Below the pieces are notes generated by a model, which ran no database searches, was not told where the DNA came from, and worked only from the letters and a program-made list of their open reading frames with translations. Below are positions 1 to 8,822 of a stretch of 32,091 nucleotides of DNA, in pieces; the stretch's first letter is position 1; each line of letters starts with the position of its first letter. Both the position numbers and the translations under genes were made by a program. This DNA comes from Bacteroidales bacterium (GTDB lineage: Bacteria > Bacteroidota > Bacteroidia > Bacteroidales > UBA10428): NCBI GenBank assembly GCA_016926235.1, contig JAFGOZ010000189.1:1-32091 (forward strand), given 5' to 3'.

Positions 1-654
1 CCTGTTTCTATTACTAAGTTCATCCAGTATCTTTTCAATTTGTCCATCTGAAGGCCCTTTTGCAGTTGAAAATGTAAATTCTTCAGATTCATGAATCATG
101 TCAGAGAATAATACAATAACATTCTCACTGATCAATTTGCGTCTTCCTGTAATTACCCTTCCCATAATCTGAAGCGATGATTCTGTATCATTCCTTTCCA
201 GTAATCTGGATGCCTGTTCCAGTGCACTGATAATATCCGTTTTATCGGTATATCGTCTTCGTAACTCTCGCTGAATAATAATCTTCCTTTCAATCTCTTG
301 AAAAAATCCGTTCAGATATTTTATTAATCTTTTTTGTGTACTGTCACTTGCGTGTGTAAATCCGTCTGTATCCCTGGAAAATTTATGTTCCGATAAATCT
401 TCATATACAATTTTCTCAGGTTCAATTTTTGAGGCCAGATCTATTGGAATAACAATTAACCGATCATATTCGCTGAGATTTAACCATATATTATTGCTAA
501 TGATATGGGCATAATTTTGAATTGTCGATTCGCTGAGGCTCCCAGAATAATCAATTAAGCAAATACAATTGATTCGACTCTTTGTTCCAGTGCTGCAGTT
601 GGAAAAAATTAAGAGTAATGAAACAATAAATTTGTATTTGAAATATTTAGTCAT
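1..654 (-). CDS. Exported von Willebrand factor A (vWA)-like protein, C-terminus outside window
   Basis: 218 residues are visible and the frame runs off the left edge. The ATG at 654 follows a GAGGG ribosome binding site. Residues 5-20 form a basic then hydrophobic signal segment ending in Cys20 (IFSNC), which could be a lipidation site, although Phe and Asn at -3 and -1 make a poor lipobox. A vWA fold is indicated by a MIDAS-like set: DYSGS at 35-39, a Thr near 139 and FSD at 183-185. Such domains bind a metal ion and mediate protein contacts, here probably outside the cytoplasm. It lies 21 bases after the membrane protein gene and is probably cotranscribed with it. No link to the CRISPR genes is visible. 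The vWA call is fairly firm; lipidation is an inference. Confidence 0.7.
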   Translation of the reverse strand, partial: MTKYFKYKFIVSLLLIFSNCSTGTKSRINCICLIDYSGSLSESTIQNYAHIISNNIWLNLSEYDRLIVIPIDLASKIEPEKIVYEDLSEHKFSRDTDGFTHASDSTQKRLIKYLNGFFQEIERKIIIQRELRRRYTDKTDIISALEQASRLLERNDTESSLQIMGRVITGRRKLISENVIVLFSDMIHESEEFTFSTAKGPSDGQIEKILDELSNRNR

Positions 655-675
655 TAATGTTTCCCTCAATTAAAT

Positions 676-1656
676 TCACTTTATTTGAAAAATCGTATTC
701 ATTTCTTTTTCGCTATTACCATTTAAAAATTTCAAATGATGATTTGATAACATTCTTTTATCTGCTTCTTTCTGAAAGCTGTTAAAGTCGAAGCAAAAAT
801 GAGATGAGATATCTTCCTCTATTCCTTTTTTTACATTATAGTTCTGTTTGCATGTCTGAAAAGAAGTAAATGTGTAAAAATAAGCGTTCACATTTTTCTG
901 ATAGATACCCTGTGCTTTTTCTTCATTTGTACAAATTTCTGCTTCTAATTTTGTTAATTTATTCTCGACAAAATACAGTTTTAAAGTATTTTTATAGGCA
1001 TCCCAGTACTTTAAAATATACCATCTGATAGCCCCTGCAATTAAAGGCAGTACCATCGACAAAATAATAAATCCATAGTAAAGCCATCCACTTTCATGGT
1101 TGCCTTCTATATCATAAGCCCTTTTTGATGCGACACCAATAATTGAAATTTCAACACCCATTAAAAGAATGATTAACATTATAGTCATCTTATAATTATG
1201 TTTATGTCCTTCTTTTTCTTCGTAAATAGGAAACAGTGATTCAATCAGTTTTTCTGAAGTAATAATCGCCGCACCGGTTAAGACAAAAGAAATGCAAAAC
1301 CTCAATGCTCCAAATAAGAGACCTTCACCTGGAATGAATATAAGAGTTGAAATATAATTGAGAAAGATTTCAGATACGCAAATAAAATAAAAAAGGATTT
1401 CATCGAGCTTGATTTTTTTACTGATACTATGAAATTCTGAAGGACCAAGAAGTGGATTGTCAAGTACAAGGTCTTTTTGAGAAAGCAGATTTTCTTTCTC
1501 AACTTCCAGCTTTTTATTAAGTGTCTTCAATATATCAATTTTTTGCTTGGTCTTATCAATCAATGAACTTATGCAGATCTCAGCAAATTGTCTGAGGCCA
1601 TTGGCATTTTTATAGTAGGATGCATATCGAATTATGTGAATCAGGCAATGAAACAT
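676..1656 (-). CDS. Four-helix integral membrane protein of unknown function
   Basis: The protein has 326 residues. The ATG at 1656 is preceded by GGAGG five bases upstream. Charged, coiled-coil-like stretches at about 31-60 and 215-245 flank four likely membrane helices at about 86-108, 113-133, 157-176 and 191-215. I recognise no catalytic motif or family. It is the first gene after the distal end of the CRISPR array and precedes the vWA-like exported protein, with which it probably forms a two-gene unit. A membrane anchor or sensor partner for that protein is possible, but this is a guess from adjacency. Confidence 0.75.
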   Translation of the reverse strand: MFHCLIHIIRYASYYKNANGLRQFAEICISSLIDKTKQKIDILKTLNKKLEVEKENLLSQKDLVLDNPLLGPSEFHSISKKIKLDEILFYFICVSEIFLNYISTLIFIPGEGLLFGALRFCISFVLTGAAIITSEKLIESLFPIYEEKEGHKHNYKMTIMLIILLMGVEISIIGVASKRAYDIEGNHESGWLYYGFIILSMVLPLIAGAIRWYILKYWDAYKNTLKLYFVENKLTKLEAEICTNEEKAQGIYQKNVNAYFYTFTSFQTCKQNYNVKKGIEEDISSHFCFDFNSFQKEADKRMLSNHHLKFLNGNSEKEMNTIFQIK

Positions 1657-1750
1657 TTCGGCCTCCGCTTATTGGTTTAAATTTTTATCCCTGTTCTCAC
1701 TAAGAATAAACCAAAACAGAGGGTGTTTTTGCGTTTATCATTTAAATAAT

Positions 1751-1787
1751 GAAAATATTCCCTAAACGGGTCAATACTTCAATAAAG
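1751..1787 (-). repeat. Degenerate terminal CRISPR repeat (trailer end)
   Basis: This copy matches the consensus over its last 31 bases but has five substitutions at plus-strand positions 2-6 (AAAAT instead of TTTCA). In crRNA orientation the change falls in the 5' handle sequence. Decay of the leader-distal repeat is typical, and it independently supports the minus-strand orientation of the array. Confidence 0.9.
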
Positions 1788-3527
1788 TTTTTTCCGTCGT
1801 GCAAACGGATGGGAACCTGGGGTTTCAATTCCCTAAACGGGTCAATACTTCAATAAAGAACAACGACACAATCAAAACTCGAAACATTATGGGGATGTTT
1901 CAATTCCCTAAACGGGTCAATACTTCAATAAAGAATGTAATGGAGGAAGTCTCTTCTTTCATTGGTGACGTTTCAATTCCCTAAACGGGTCAATACTTCA
2001 ATAAAGACAAAGATTATAGAGTTCGAAAGACAATTCGGCAGAGTTTCAATTCCCTAAACGGGTCAATACTTCAATAAAGAAGGTTGAAAATATGCGCGGG
2101 CCAAGATCAATAATGTTTCAATTCCCTAAACGGGTCAATACTTCAATAAAGTATGAAGATGTTAAAAGGGTATGGAAAAAGTTAACAGGTTTCAATTCCC
2201 TAAACGGGTCAATACTTCAATAAAGGTTGGTGCAATTGGAACCACCAAAGAAGATTTAGGAGTTTCAATTCCCTAAACGGGTCAATACTTCAATAAAGGC
2301 TGGGACAACCAGACACAACTGCCGACAATTATGTTTCAATTCCCTAAACGGGTCAATACTTCAATAAAGTTTGACGTTGATTTTTCAAACCTGAAGATTC
2401 CGGAAGTTTCAATTCCCTAAACGGGTCAATACTTCAATAAAGAATGTAATGGAGGAAGTCTTTTCTTCCATTGGGTTTCAATTCCCTAAACGGGTCAATA
2501 CTTCAATAAAGAACGGATTAACGAGATTGCTTATTTGGTTCTGAAAGAAGTTTCAATTCCCTAAACGGGTCAATACTTCAATAAAGGGCGTATACCGGAA
2601 TTACGAAACCGGGAAATGGCGTTTCAATTCCCTAAACGGGTCAATACTTCAATAAAGAGCTTCATTGATTTTTAAAATCAATATATGGCATTCGTTTCAA
2701 TTCCCTAAACGGGTCAATACTTCAATAAAGAATGGAGAAATGTTTGACTGCTGGAGAGTTAAATTGTTTCAATTCCCTAAACGGGTCAATACTTCAATAA
2801 AGGTGGGTTCTGCCGATTTGTGGAATTATTGTGGCTTTTGTTTCAATTCCCTAAACGGGTCAATACTTCAATAAAGCCATATGCTGTAGGCCAAGAGGTA
2901 AACATCTGTTGTTTCAATTCCCTAAACGGGTCAATACTTCAATAAAGTTTGAATGTCGATTTCAAAAATCACCACCATCGCGTTTCAATTCCCTAAACGG
3001 GTCAATACTTCAATAAAGGCCATCGATCAGGGGCTGAAAGAGACCCCACATTTGTTTCAATTCCCTAAACGGGTCAATACTTCAATAAAGCAATCCACGA
3101 GAAATAATGAGTGGATATTTTCTCTCGTTTCAATTCCCTAAACGGGTCAATACTTCAATAAAGACAAAGGAGAAAAAAATGAAAGGCTGGTTCAAAGCTG
3201 TTTCAATTCCCTAAACGGGTCAATACTTCAATAAAGAAGAAAACATTGACTTTATTATGTCGCCCTAATTTTGTTTCAATTCCCTAAACGGGTCAATACT
3301 TCAATAAAGAAATCAAGGAGGAGAAACATGAGTTTAGTAAAAGTTTGTTTCAATTCCCTAAACGGGTCAATACTTCAATAAAGAATTGTAGATATGTGTG
3401 AAATCTCGGATAAAATTGTTTCAATTCCCTAAACGGGTCAATACTTCAATAAAGAAAGAAATTGGAGAATGCCATGATTATGAGTATTATGTTTCAATTC
3501 CCTAAACGGGTCAATACTTCAATAAAG
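1751..3527 (-). CRISPR. Type III-B CRISPR array, 25 repeats of 37 bp and 24 spacers
   Basis: On the plus strand the repeat begins GTTTCAATTCCC and ends TTCAATAAAG. Repeats start at 1751, 1822, 1897, 1970, 2043, 2115, 2189, 2262, 2333, 2406, 2475, 2550, 2621, 2694, 2766, 2840, 2911, 2982, 3054, 3127, 3200, 3273, 3347, 3418 and 3491. All appear identical except the first. Spacers are 32-38 bases long. Read on the minus strand the repeat ends in ATTGAAAC, the usual eight-base 5' handle of type III crRNA, so the transcribed strand is minus, the same as the cas genes. The degenerate repeat at 1751 is the trailer end and the repeat at 3491 is next to the leader. Spacers 3 and 10 are near-duplicates. 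Confidence 0.98.
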
Positions 3528-4012
3528 ACTCTGTTTTTTTATTGGTTTATGAAGTTGCCAAAGAACAATGATCGTAATTAATATCAACATAAGCATTTGT
3601 TTTATAATCATTTGATAAAATCTCAGATTTATTTCGAAAACCAGGATGAAATTATCATTTAAATTCAGCAAATGAGACATAAAAGCATCATAACCATTTG
3701 TTTTTTAAGAATTATAATTTACGAAAAAATATATAACCATTAGTCCTATTACAGGATTTTCGGAAATTTATTTTTTCAATGCATTCTTTTCGTATTTATA
3801 AATCTTTATTTTTCAATATCCTATAAATTTCTGATTTTTGCTTAAAGATTTCATTTTTCGAAAACCAATAAATAGAAAGCCTAGTATTCTTGATTTTCGT
3901 ATTGAATTATAATTTAATCAGCAAATCAAACAAATCGGTAAGTTATTATATTTATTTTTTTTATATAGCCAGAAAGATTGAGTGTTCATTTTCGAAAATC
4001 TCCGGCTTTCTT
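3528..4012 (-). promoter_or_regulatory. AT-rich CRISPR leader between cas2 and the array
   Basis: This 485-base stretch has no credible gene. It lies between the end of cas2 and the leader-proximal repeat, where the crRNA promoter and the integration signals for Cas1-Cas2 should be. It is very AT-rich and contains short internal repeats: a 16-mer at 3588 and 3689, a 13-mer at 3709 and 3904, and several TTTTCG or TTCGAAAA motifs, including a 12-base palindrome at 3988-3999. I could not pick out a convincing -35/-10 pair on the minus strand. The leader role is inferred from position and array polarity. Confidence 0.7.
3588..3743. repeat. Short repeated elements in the CRISPR leader
   Basis: The plus strand has CATAAGCATTTGTTTT at 3588-3603 and CATAACCATTTGTTTT at 3689-3704, a 16-base match with one mismatch offset by 101 bases. 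A shorter relative, ATAACCATTAG, is at 3733-3743. They could be protein-binding elements for transcription or spacer integration. In AT-rich DNA chance similarity cannot be excluded. Confidence 0.45.
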
Positions 4013-4264
4013 TTATAATATTGTTTGAACACCTTGCCTTTCTATTTTTTCAAAACAAGTATTGCAAATGGCATAATAACGAATACTGTCCTTCTTTTTA
4101 TTAATTTCCTGATTCAGCTTATTTTTTAATTCCTTTAATTGAGCACTATTCAGATCACATTCAAACACACTGTATTGAATATGCTTTCCATAATTCTTCA
4201 GTTCATTACAAATCCGTGTTCTCCTGCGATTATGAGTAATATCATAACTTATGACATAAAACAT
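4013..4264 (-). CDS. cas2: CRISPR-associated endoribonuclease-fold protein Cas2
   Basis: Cas2 is 83 residues here, close to the usual size. It forms the dimeric bridge of the Cas1-Cas2 integrase that inserts new spacers at the leader end of the array. The N-terminus MFYVISYDIT is the typical first beta strand with the conserved Asp8, followed by the RRRTRICNELKNYG helix and QYSVFECDL strand of the ferredoxin-like fold. The ATG at 4264 is six bases after the stop of the RT-Cas1 gene, so the two are expected to be translated in coupling. It is the last protein gene before the leader. Confidence 0.95.
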   Translation of the reverse strand: MFYVISYDITHNRRRTRICNELKNYGKHIQYSVFECDLNSAQLKELKNKLNQEINKKKDSIRYYAICNTCFEKIERQGVQTIL

Positions 4265-4270
4265 AAAAGA

Positions 4271-6559
4271 TCACCATCTGTCAATATATGGTTTATATTT
4301 GCCAGTTCCGTTTAAATATTTAGCAACAGCCTGTGACTGGTATTTAATTATTTCTCGCATCAGCATTTTCTTGCCACGAAAACTAATGTTTGTATTTATT
4401 CTTTGCATGATACGGTGTACCAGTTTATCCCGGGTGTCCTGACTCAGGCTGATTCCTTCCATAGTGATTTCTTCTTTTTTCCTGATCATAGAAAGCACAA
4501 CTTTGTCCACAATTGGTTGTCTGAATTCTTCAACCAAATCAAAAACAAGGGTTGGCTTACCGGGTTGTTCCTTATGCAAAAATCCGATATTGGGATTCAG
4601 TCTTGCCAGAATCACAGCCTGGTGAACCATGGAATAAAGTATACCATAGCCATAATTTAATAATGAGTTCACAATATCTGTCGCCCCTTTATTTTCTCTT
4701 CCTTTAAAGTACACGTCATGGCTCAAAAGATATTTAATTAACTGCCAGTAAGAGGCTGCGGCCTGTCCTTCATAACCCATGATTTGAGATTTTGCTTTTT
4801 CAATGCCGGAGTCATCAATATTCGTTTTTAATTTATGAAGCAAAGACGCCATACATTCGACCGTCTTCTCACTTTTCTCAACGAATTCAGATTCCTTGCG
4901 GTCTTTATATTTATTATAGTATTTTATCAGATTAATCTGGTTTTTAATTTTCCCGGTTGCAAAAGAACGGGCAAGAAAAACACTTTTTTCATTGGTATTG
5001 GCATTCACCTGTAAAAGTGTCAATTTGTAAAACGGCATTGATGCAGAAAATATTTGAGCATAAGGTCTTCCCCTGAAATCACAAAAAGAAATGGGGATGC
5101 CTTCTTTTGAACAATAATTGATCAAATCACTGGATAAAGAAACGCCGTAACTTGTAATCAAAATATTTTTTAACCGAAAAAATGGAACCTCATAAATATT
5201 ACGACCTTTTGACCGGACAACCACACGCCTGCTGGTTTTACCAATAAAATGGCCTGGTTTAGAAATTACAAGATCACTTTCTTCCCCAAGCAATTTCTCA
5301 TATTTTTTCTTTTGAGAGGCCACCTTTTTTTCGATAGTATTTACCTTTGGCCTGGTATTGATTCTTACGGTTTGCGTTTTGCTGATTGCCTGAATTAAAA
5401 ATTGAATTTGATCTTCCATTTCTGAAAATTTTAAGGATTTAAAACATTCCAGTTGATGCAGTGTATTTGTCAGTTCTTTCTTTGACAGCGTATCCTTTTG
5501 TCTGTTTTGTACAAGCCCTGATTTCAATTCATTAAACAAATAATCATTTAAAAATTGCATTTGATTGTCTGTATCACACAGGCTGTAATAATTCCGCCAC
5601 CCGCATATTGAATCATTCAGATTATTTATCAACGCATTTAATGTATCGCCATTGCGAATCTTCCTGCGGATATTTTCCTGGATCTTTGTTATCTTTTGGG
5701 GAGCAATTGTTAATGCTGTGCCTTTAAACAAATACCCGAGAAAAATAAAACCTTTCCTGCTGTCCCCGATAGTGGTTACTGTTGGATTTAGCTTCAAATG
5801 CAGTTTCTTTTCAAGAAATTCTCTTGAAGTTTTCAGTGCATGCACTGCTTCTGAATAAGACTTTTCTAAAAAAATGATATCATCCGCATATCTTACAGGT
5901 GAAAATCCATTATTGCGCATTTCAATATCAAACGCGTGCAAATAAATATTTGACAGCAAAGGAGAAATCACATTCCCCTGCGAGATCCCCTGTTCCACAT
6001 CAATCCATTTCCCTTTTGAAATCACACCGGTTTTCAACCATAATGTGATTAAATCAAGAATCGGTTGTTCATGTATCTTTTGTGAAAGTACTTTCAGTAA
6101 AATATCATGGTCAATAGAACCAAAAAAATTTTCAATATCAATGGCTGCAATCCAGGTCTGTTTCTGGCGCAAATAATGACTCACCCTGCCAATCGCCTTC
6201 TGTGGCCCCTTACCCGTTCTATAAGCATAACTAAAATCACAGAAATCAGCGCTAAAGAACGGCTCAATTACACTGCGCACTGATTCCTGAACAATTTTAT
6301 CTTCAATAACCGGAATACACAGTTCACGCATTTTTCCCGGCGTTGATTTGGGAATGAATATTTGTGTGGCTGGTTTGGGCACATATTGGCCCTTTTCAAG
6401 TTTCTGGCTGATATGTTTCAAATGATAATGAATACGTTTTTCAAAATCTTTAACAGTCATTCCATCAATGCCGCGCATTTCACTTTTTTTGTTCAGACGA
6501 TTCCAGGCGCGCCAGAGGGTGTTGATGTTGCAGATATTTGAATAGAGTTTAGTTGACAT
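4271..6559 (-). CDS. cas1: Reverse transcriptase-Cas1 fusion protein
   Basis: The 762-residue protein joins an N-terminal group II intron-like reverse transcriptase (about 25-340) to a C-terminal Cas1 integrase (about 430-755). The RT part shows Asp141 in AAIDIENFFGSIDH, the GISQGNVISPLLSN motif near 191-204 and the catalytic YADD at 224-227. The Cas1 part shows Glu597 in MGYEGQAA, His662 in GFLH and the acidic DLVEEFR at 674-680. Fusions of this kind in type III systems allow spacers to be taken from RNA through cDNA. No Cas6 domain is fused to the N-terminus; cas6 is a separate gene here. I chose the ATG at 6559 over a TTG at 6562. It overlaps the CARF-HEPN gene by 11 bases, and no strong ribosome binding site is visible, so translation is probably coupled. 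Confidence 0.96.
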   Translation of the reverse strand: MSTKLYSNICNINTLWRAWNRLNKKSEMRGIDGMTVKDFEKRIHYHLKHISQKLEKGQYVPKPATQIFIPKSTPGKMRELCIPVIEDKIVQESVRSVIEPFFSADFCDFSYAYRTGKGPQKAIGRVSHYLRQKQTWIAAIDIENFFGSIDHDILLKVLSQKIHEQPILDLITLWLKTGVISKGKWIDVEQGISQGNVISPLLSNIYLHAFDIEMRNNGFSPVRYADDIIFLEKSYSEAVHALKTSREFLEKKLHLKLNPTVTTIGDSRKGFIFLGYLFKGTALTIAPQKITKIQENIRRKIRNGDTLNALINNLNDSICGWRNYYSLCDTDNQMQFLNDYLFNELKSGLVQNRQKDTLSKKELTNTLHQLECFKSLKFSEMEDQIQFLIQAISKTQTVRINTRPKVNTIEKKVASQKKKYEKLLGEESDLVISKPGHFIGKTSRRVVVRSKGRNIYEVPFFRLKNILITSYGVSLSSDLINYCSKEGIPISFCDFRGRPYAQIFSASMPFYKLTLLQVNANTNEKSVFLARSFATGKIKNQINLIKYYNKYKDRKESEFVEKSEKTVECMASLLHKLKTNIDDSGIEKAKSQIMGYEGQAAASYWQLIKYLLSHDVYFKGRENKGATDIVNSLLNYGYGILYSMVHQAVILARLNPNIGFLHKEQPGKPTLVFDLVEEFRQPIVDKVVLSMIRKKEEITMEGISLSQDTRDKLVHRIMQRINTNISFRGKKMLMREIIKYQSQAVAKYLNGTGKYKPYIDRW

Positions 6560-7835
6560 CAATTAACTTGTCCGGCAGTTGTTTTAAAGTTAAATCAACG
6601 TGTATTGCTTCCACTGATTGTGTAATCAGACTGCATAATGCATTTTTTACATCATGATAGTCTTTTTTATTCAATGGTATCAATCCATGAGCCAGTATAG
6701 AATGATTTCGCTTCTTCAACGCATCTAAAATTCTGTTTTTCATTTTTTCAAAAACATCACCGACTGGATCGTTCATTCTTTGTAACAGCACGTAAACTTC
6801 GCAAAGCCCCATTAGCAGTTGATTTTCTTCCCGAATATAGATTTTATATGTATCCTGTAATTTATCCGGTAAATCCTGAAGCATCAGTTTGCCCAAGTTA
6901 GATTTTGGAAGAACCTCTTTTAAACGGATCTGACCGAAAAGTTCAGTCGCTCGATACAAACGTCCCACTGCATCATCATAGCGACCCTGAGCAGCTTTTC
7001 TTTCTGCATTGTTGATTAAATCAGAAACCCACTCATAATCCGGTGATTCTGCTGTCTTTAATAATTTTTTAAGCATGATAATGTAATCTGAATAATGCCT
7101 GCCGCCGTACTGCTCAAGCAAAGGCAGGGCTTGTTGATGGTTAAATCTATCCCAGAGTTTGAAAGCTTTGCATACGTTAATCCATTCCTGCAACCTGATA
7201 CGATATTCTTTTTCTAGGCGTTGCGCTAAAAACTCCGAGAAAATACTTTCCGCCATTTCATAATTATATAAAACCAATGCTCTTTGCGCTTCAGAAATCC
7301 TTTGCTCACAAAAGATTTGCCATTTTTCAACAGGAACAACAATGTCACCGCTAGTCACCTTGATTGTATCACTTCGTTTCCCAACATTCAACGACAATTG
7401 CCAGGAAGGATTCATAATACCATAGAATGCAAGGGCGGATGACATAATTTTCGTTCCGCCAGTGAAATTGGCGAAAATATCTGCATTCGAGTCTTCTTTC
7501 TGAATTTTATTATTTATCTGTTTTAATATTGAGTAACATTCATCCAGATCATCAGGGTCATGCAGTAAACAAACCTCGTATTGCGCATCATTTAAATTAG
7601 CCTGCACTGCAATTGACTTGCCATTTGGATTGCCTGAATAAAACTGATGTTTGCATTCAGGACAATTGGTTTTTGTTTTATCACCGCATGGATCGCCCCC
7701 CCCATTCACCTTGGTCTCAGTGCCTTTCGCTCCGGAGGATACGACAAAATAAACATAATCAGGGTTAAAGTAATGAATAGCATGAATGATCGGTGCACAA
7801 GATCCCCCGACTGTAAGTATCAAAATTTTGCTCAT
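6549..7835 (-). CDS. CARF-HEPN ribonuclease, Csm6/Csx1-like (TIGR02710-type)
   Basis: The protein has 428 residues. The N-terminal CARF domain (about 1-170) starts MSKILILTVGGS and carries FTGGTK at 124-129, the usual ligand-binding loops for cyclic oligoadenylate. A Cys-rich insert at about 50-61 (one C, then CPEC) may bind zinc. The C-terminal helical HEPN domain carries R376-x6-H383 (RNHSILAHG), the catalytic pair of metal-independent RNases. The expected role is non-specific RNA cleavage when Cas10 makes cyclic oligoadenylate. I place the start at the ATG at 7835 because AAGGAG lies seven bases upstream; an upstream TTG extension lacks a site. It follows cas6 by 19 bases. Confidence 0.9.
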   Translation of the reverse strand: MSKILILTVGGSCAPIIHAIHYFNPDYVYFVVSSGAKGTETKVNGGGDPCGDKTKTNCPECKHQFYSGNPNGKSIAVQANLNDAQYEVCLLHDPDDLDECYSILKQINNKIQKEDSNADIFANFTGGTKIMSSALAFYGIMNPSWQLSLNVGKRSDTIKVTSGDIVVPVEKWQIFCEQRISEAQRALVLYNYEMAESIFSEFLAQRLEKEYRIRLQEWINVCKAFKLWDRFNHQQALPLLEQYGGRHYSDYIIMLKKLLKTAESPDYEWVSDLINNAERKAAQGRYDDAVGRLYRATELFGQIRLKEVLPKSNLGKLMLQDLPDKLQDTYKIYIREENQLLMGLCEVYVLLQRMNDPVGDVFEKMKNRILDALKKRNHSILAHGLIPLNKKDYHDVKNALCSLITQSVEAIHVDLTLKQLPDKLIDVN

Positions 7836-7854
7836 TACATAACTCCTTAACAAA

Positions 7855-8814
7855 TTACATAATAGTTATTTTGTAATTCCCATATCCCCGCGTCGTACCA
7901 TGTCCTACATGGAACAGCTCCCCGAAACGAAGGTATGGTATGAGTATTTCAGGCACATTCGTAAATGTTATCTTCCCCTTGAATCCGCCATACCAATACT
8001 TGCGTTTTTCACTTTTTGATTTTAAATCCACATCTTCCCAAATCAATTCTTCTGCAATTGTCTGAACCGGGCGGGCCACAGCAACTAGTTGGCTACGGTC
8101 AATCTGCGGTGTATAATCACAGTACAATTCGGAAAGCAGCATCAGACGTTCAAGTATATGATCTACAAGGACTTCAAAATCGGACGGATTTTCAGCATTA
8201 TTATATTCTTTCTGGAAACGGGTGCGTGTCAGAAACTGCAAATTCATTTTGCCATCAAATATATTGTTTTGTTTATTTTTAGCAAGGAATTCAGCAAATG
8301 TCGAAAATGAATGTCCTGCCTGAACCATTTTTGAATTTCGCTGATAAAAAATAACTGCCGGATCATCAAAAGCAGTTACCTTTAGCAATTCAAACTTCTG
8401 TTCCTTCCTGCCCAATCCTTTCATACCTAACTGTTTAAAAGCAAAAATGAAATATTGAATATAATTGACAGCCTCACCTAAAAGTATCAAATTGAAGCAC
8501 AGAGGTTCACCTTTAAAAAAGCAGGGTTTGTCATCTGATAGCGGATCCAATGTAAACGGAGCCGGGTAATATTGCATTACCTTCGAGGCTTTAAGTCTCC
8601 TGCTCCTTGTGCTTCGGAACAGACAGGCGTAGAGACAACAATCTTTATAATAACAGTGACTACAGTTAGGTTCGTCATAGAGACAGTTATTTTCAAAAAG
8701 CATCGTGCCTAATCCGCCCCGCAATGTATTTCCCCAGAACTCCGGCGCCTGAAGCGATTCCTTAAATTGAAGCACAAATTCAAGTTTGGCGAATGTAATT
8801 TTATTCCAGTCCAT
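7855..8814 (-). CDS. cas6: CRISPR pre-crRNA processing endoribonuclease Cas6
   Basis: The protein has 319 residues and is a RAMP-fold protein with a Cas6 C-terminal domain. The C-terminal half contains YWYGGFKGKITF followed by LRFGELFHVGHGTTRGYG, the glycine-rich loop typical of the family. The N-terminal half has a cluster of cysteines at about 44-65 (C-x5-C-x2-C, then more) that may bind zinc, as in several Cas6 proteins next to Cmr genes. It should cut within each repeat and leave the ATTGAAAC 5' handle seen in this array. The active-site His or Lys cannot be assigned with confidence. The gene starts eight bases after cmr6 with only a weak ribosome binding site, so coupling is likely. Confidence 0.9.
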   Translation of the reverse strand: MDWNKITFAKLEFVLQFKESLQAPEFWGNTLRGGLGTMLFENNCLYDEPNCSHCYYKDCCLYACLFRSTRSRRLKASKVMQYYPAPFTLDPLSDDKPCFFKGEPLCFNLILLGEAVNYIQYFIFAFKQLGMKGLGRKEQKFELLKVTAFDDPAVIFYQRNSKMVQAGHSFSTFAEFLAKNKQNNIFDGKMNLQFLTRTRFQKEYNNAENPSDFEVLVDHILERLMLLSELYCDYTPQIDRSQLVAVARPVQTIAEELIWEDVDLKSKSEKRKYWYGGFKGKITFTNVPEILIPYLRFGELFHVGHGTTRGYGNYKITIM

Positions 8815-8822
8815 ACAATGTT

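Noticed and set aside
1..1656. vWA gene as part of a vWA-MoxR conflict system
   Set aside because: No MoxR-type ATPase is present, and the protein appears to be exported and lies beyond the array.
1687..1735. Imperfect hairpin CCCTGTT/ACAGAGGG left of the array
   Set aside because: It has a bulge and a long loop, and the only T-run is on the plus strand. Not a convincing terminator for the array.
1799..3141. Plus-strand open frames inside the CRISPR array
   Set aside because: They are made of repeat translations and spacers, with no ribosome binding sites of their own.
3967..4007. Hairpin (AGCC/GGCT with GATT/AATC) with a T-rich tail after cas2, as a terminator
   Set aside because: The T-run follows on the plus strand, while cas2 and the array are on the minus strand; on that strand an A-rich tail follows, so it cannot end the cas transcript in the usual way.
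4403..4660. Plus-strand open frames opposite the cas and accessory genes
   Set aside because: They overlap strongly supported minus-strand genes and lack recognisable domains.
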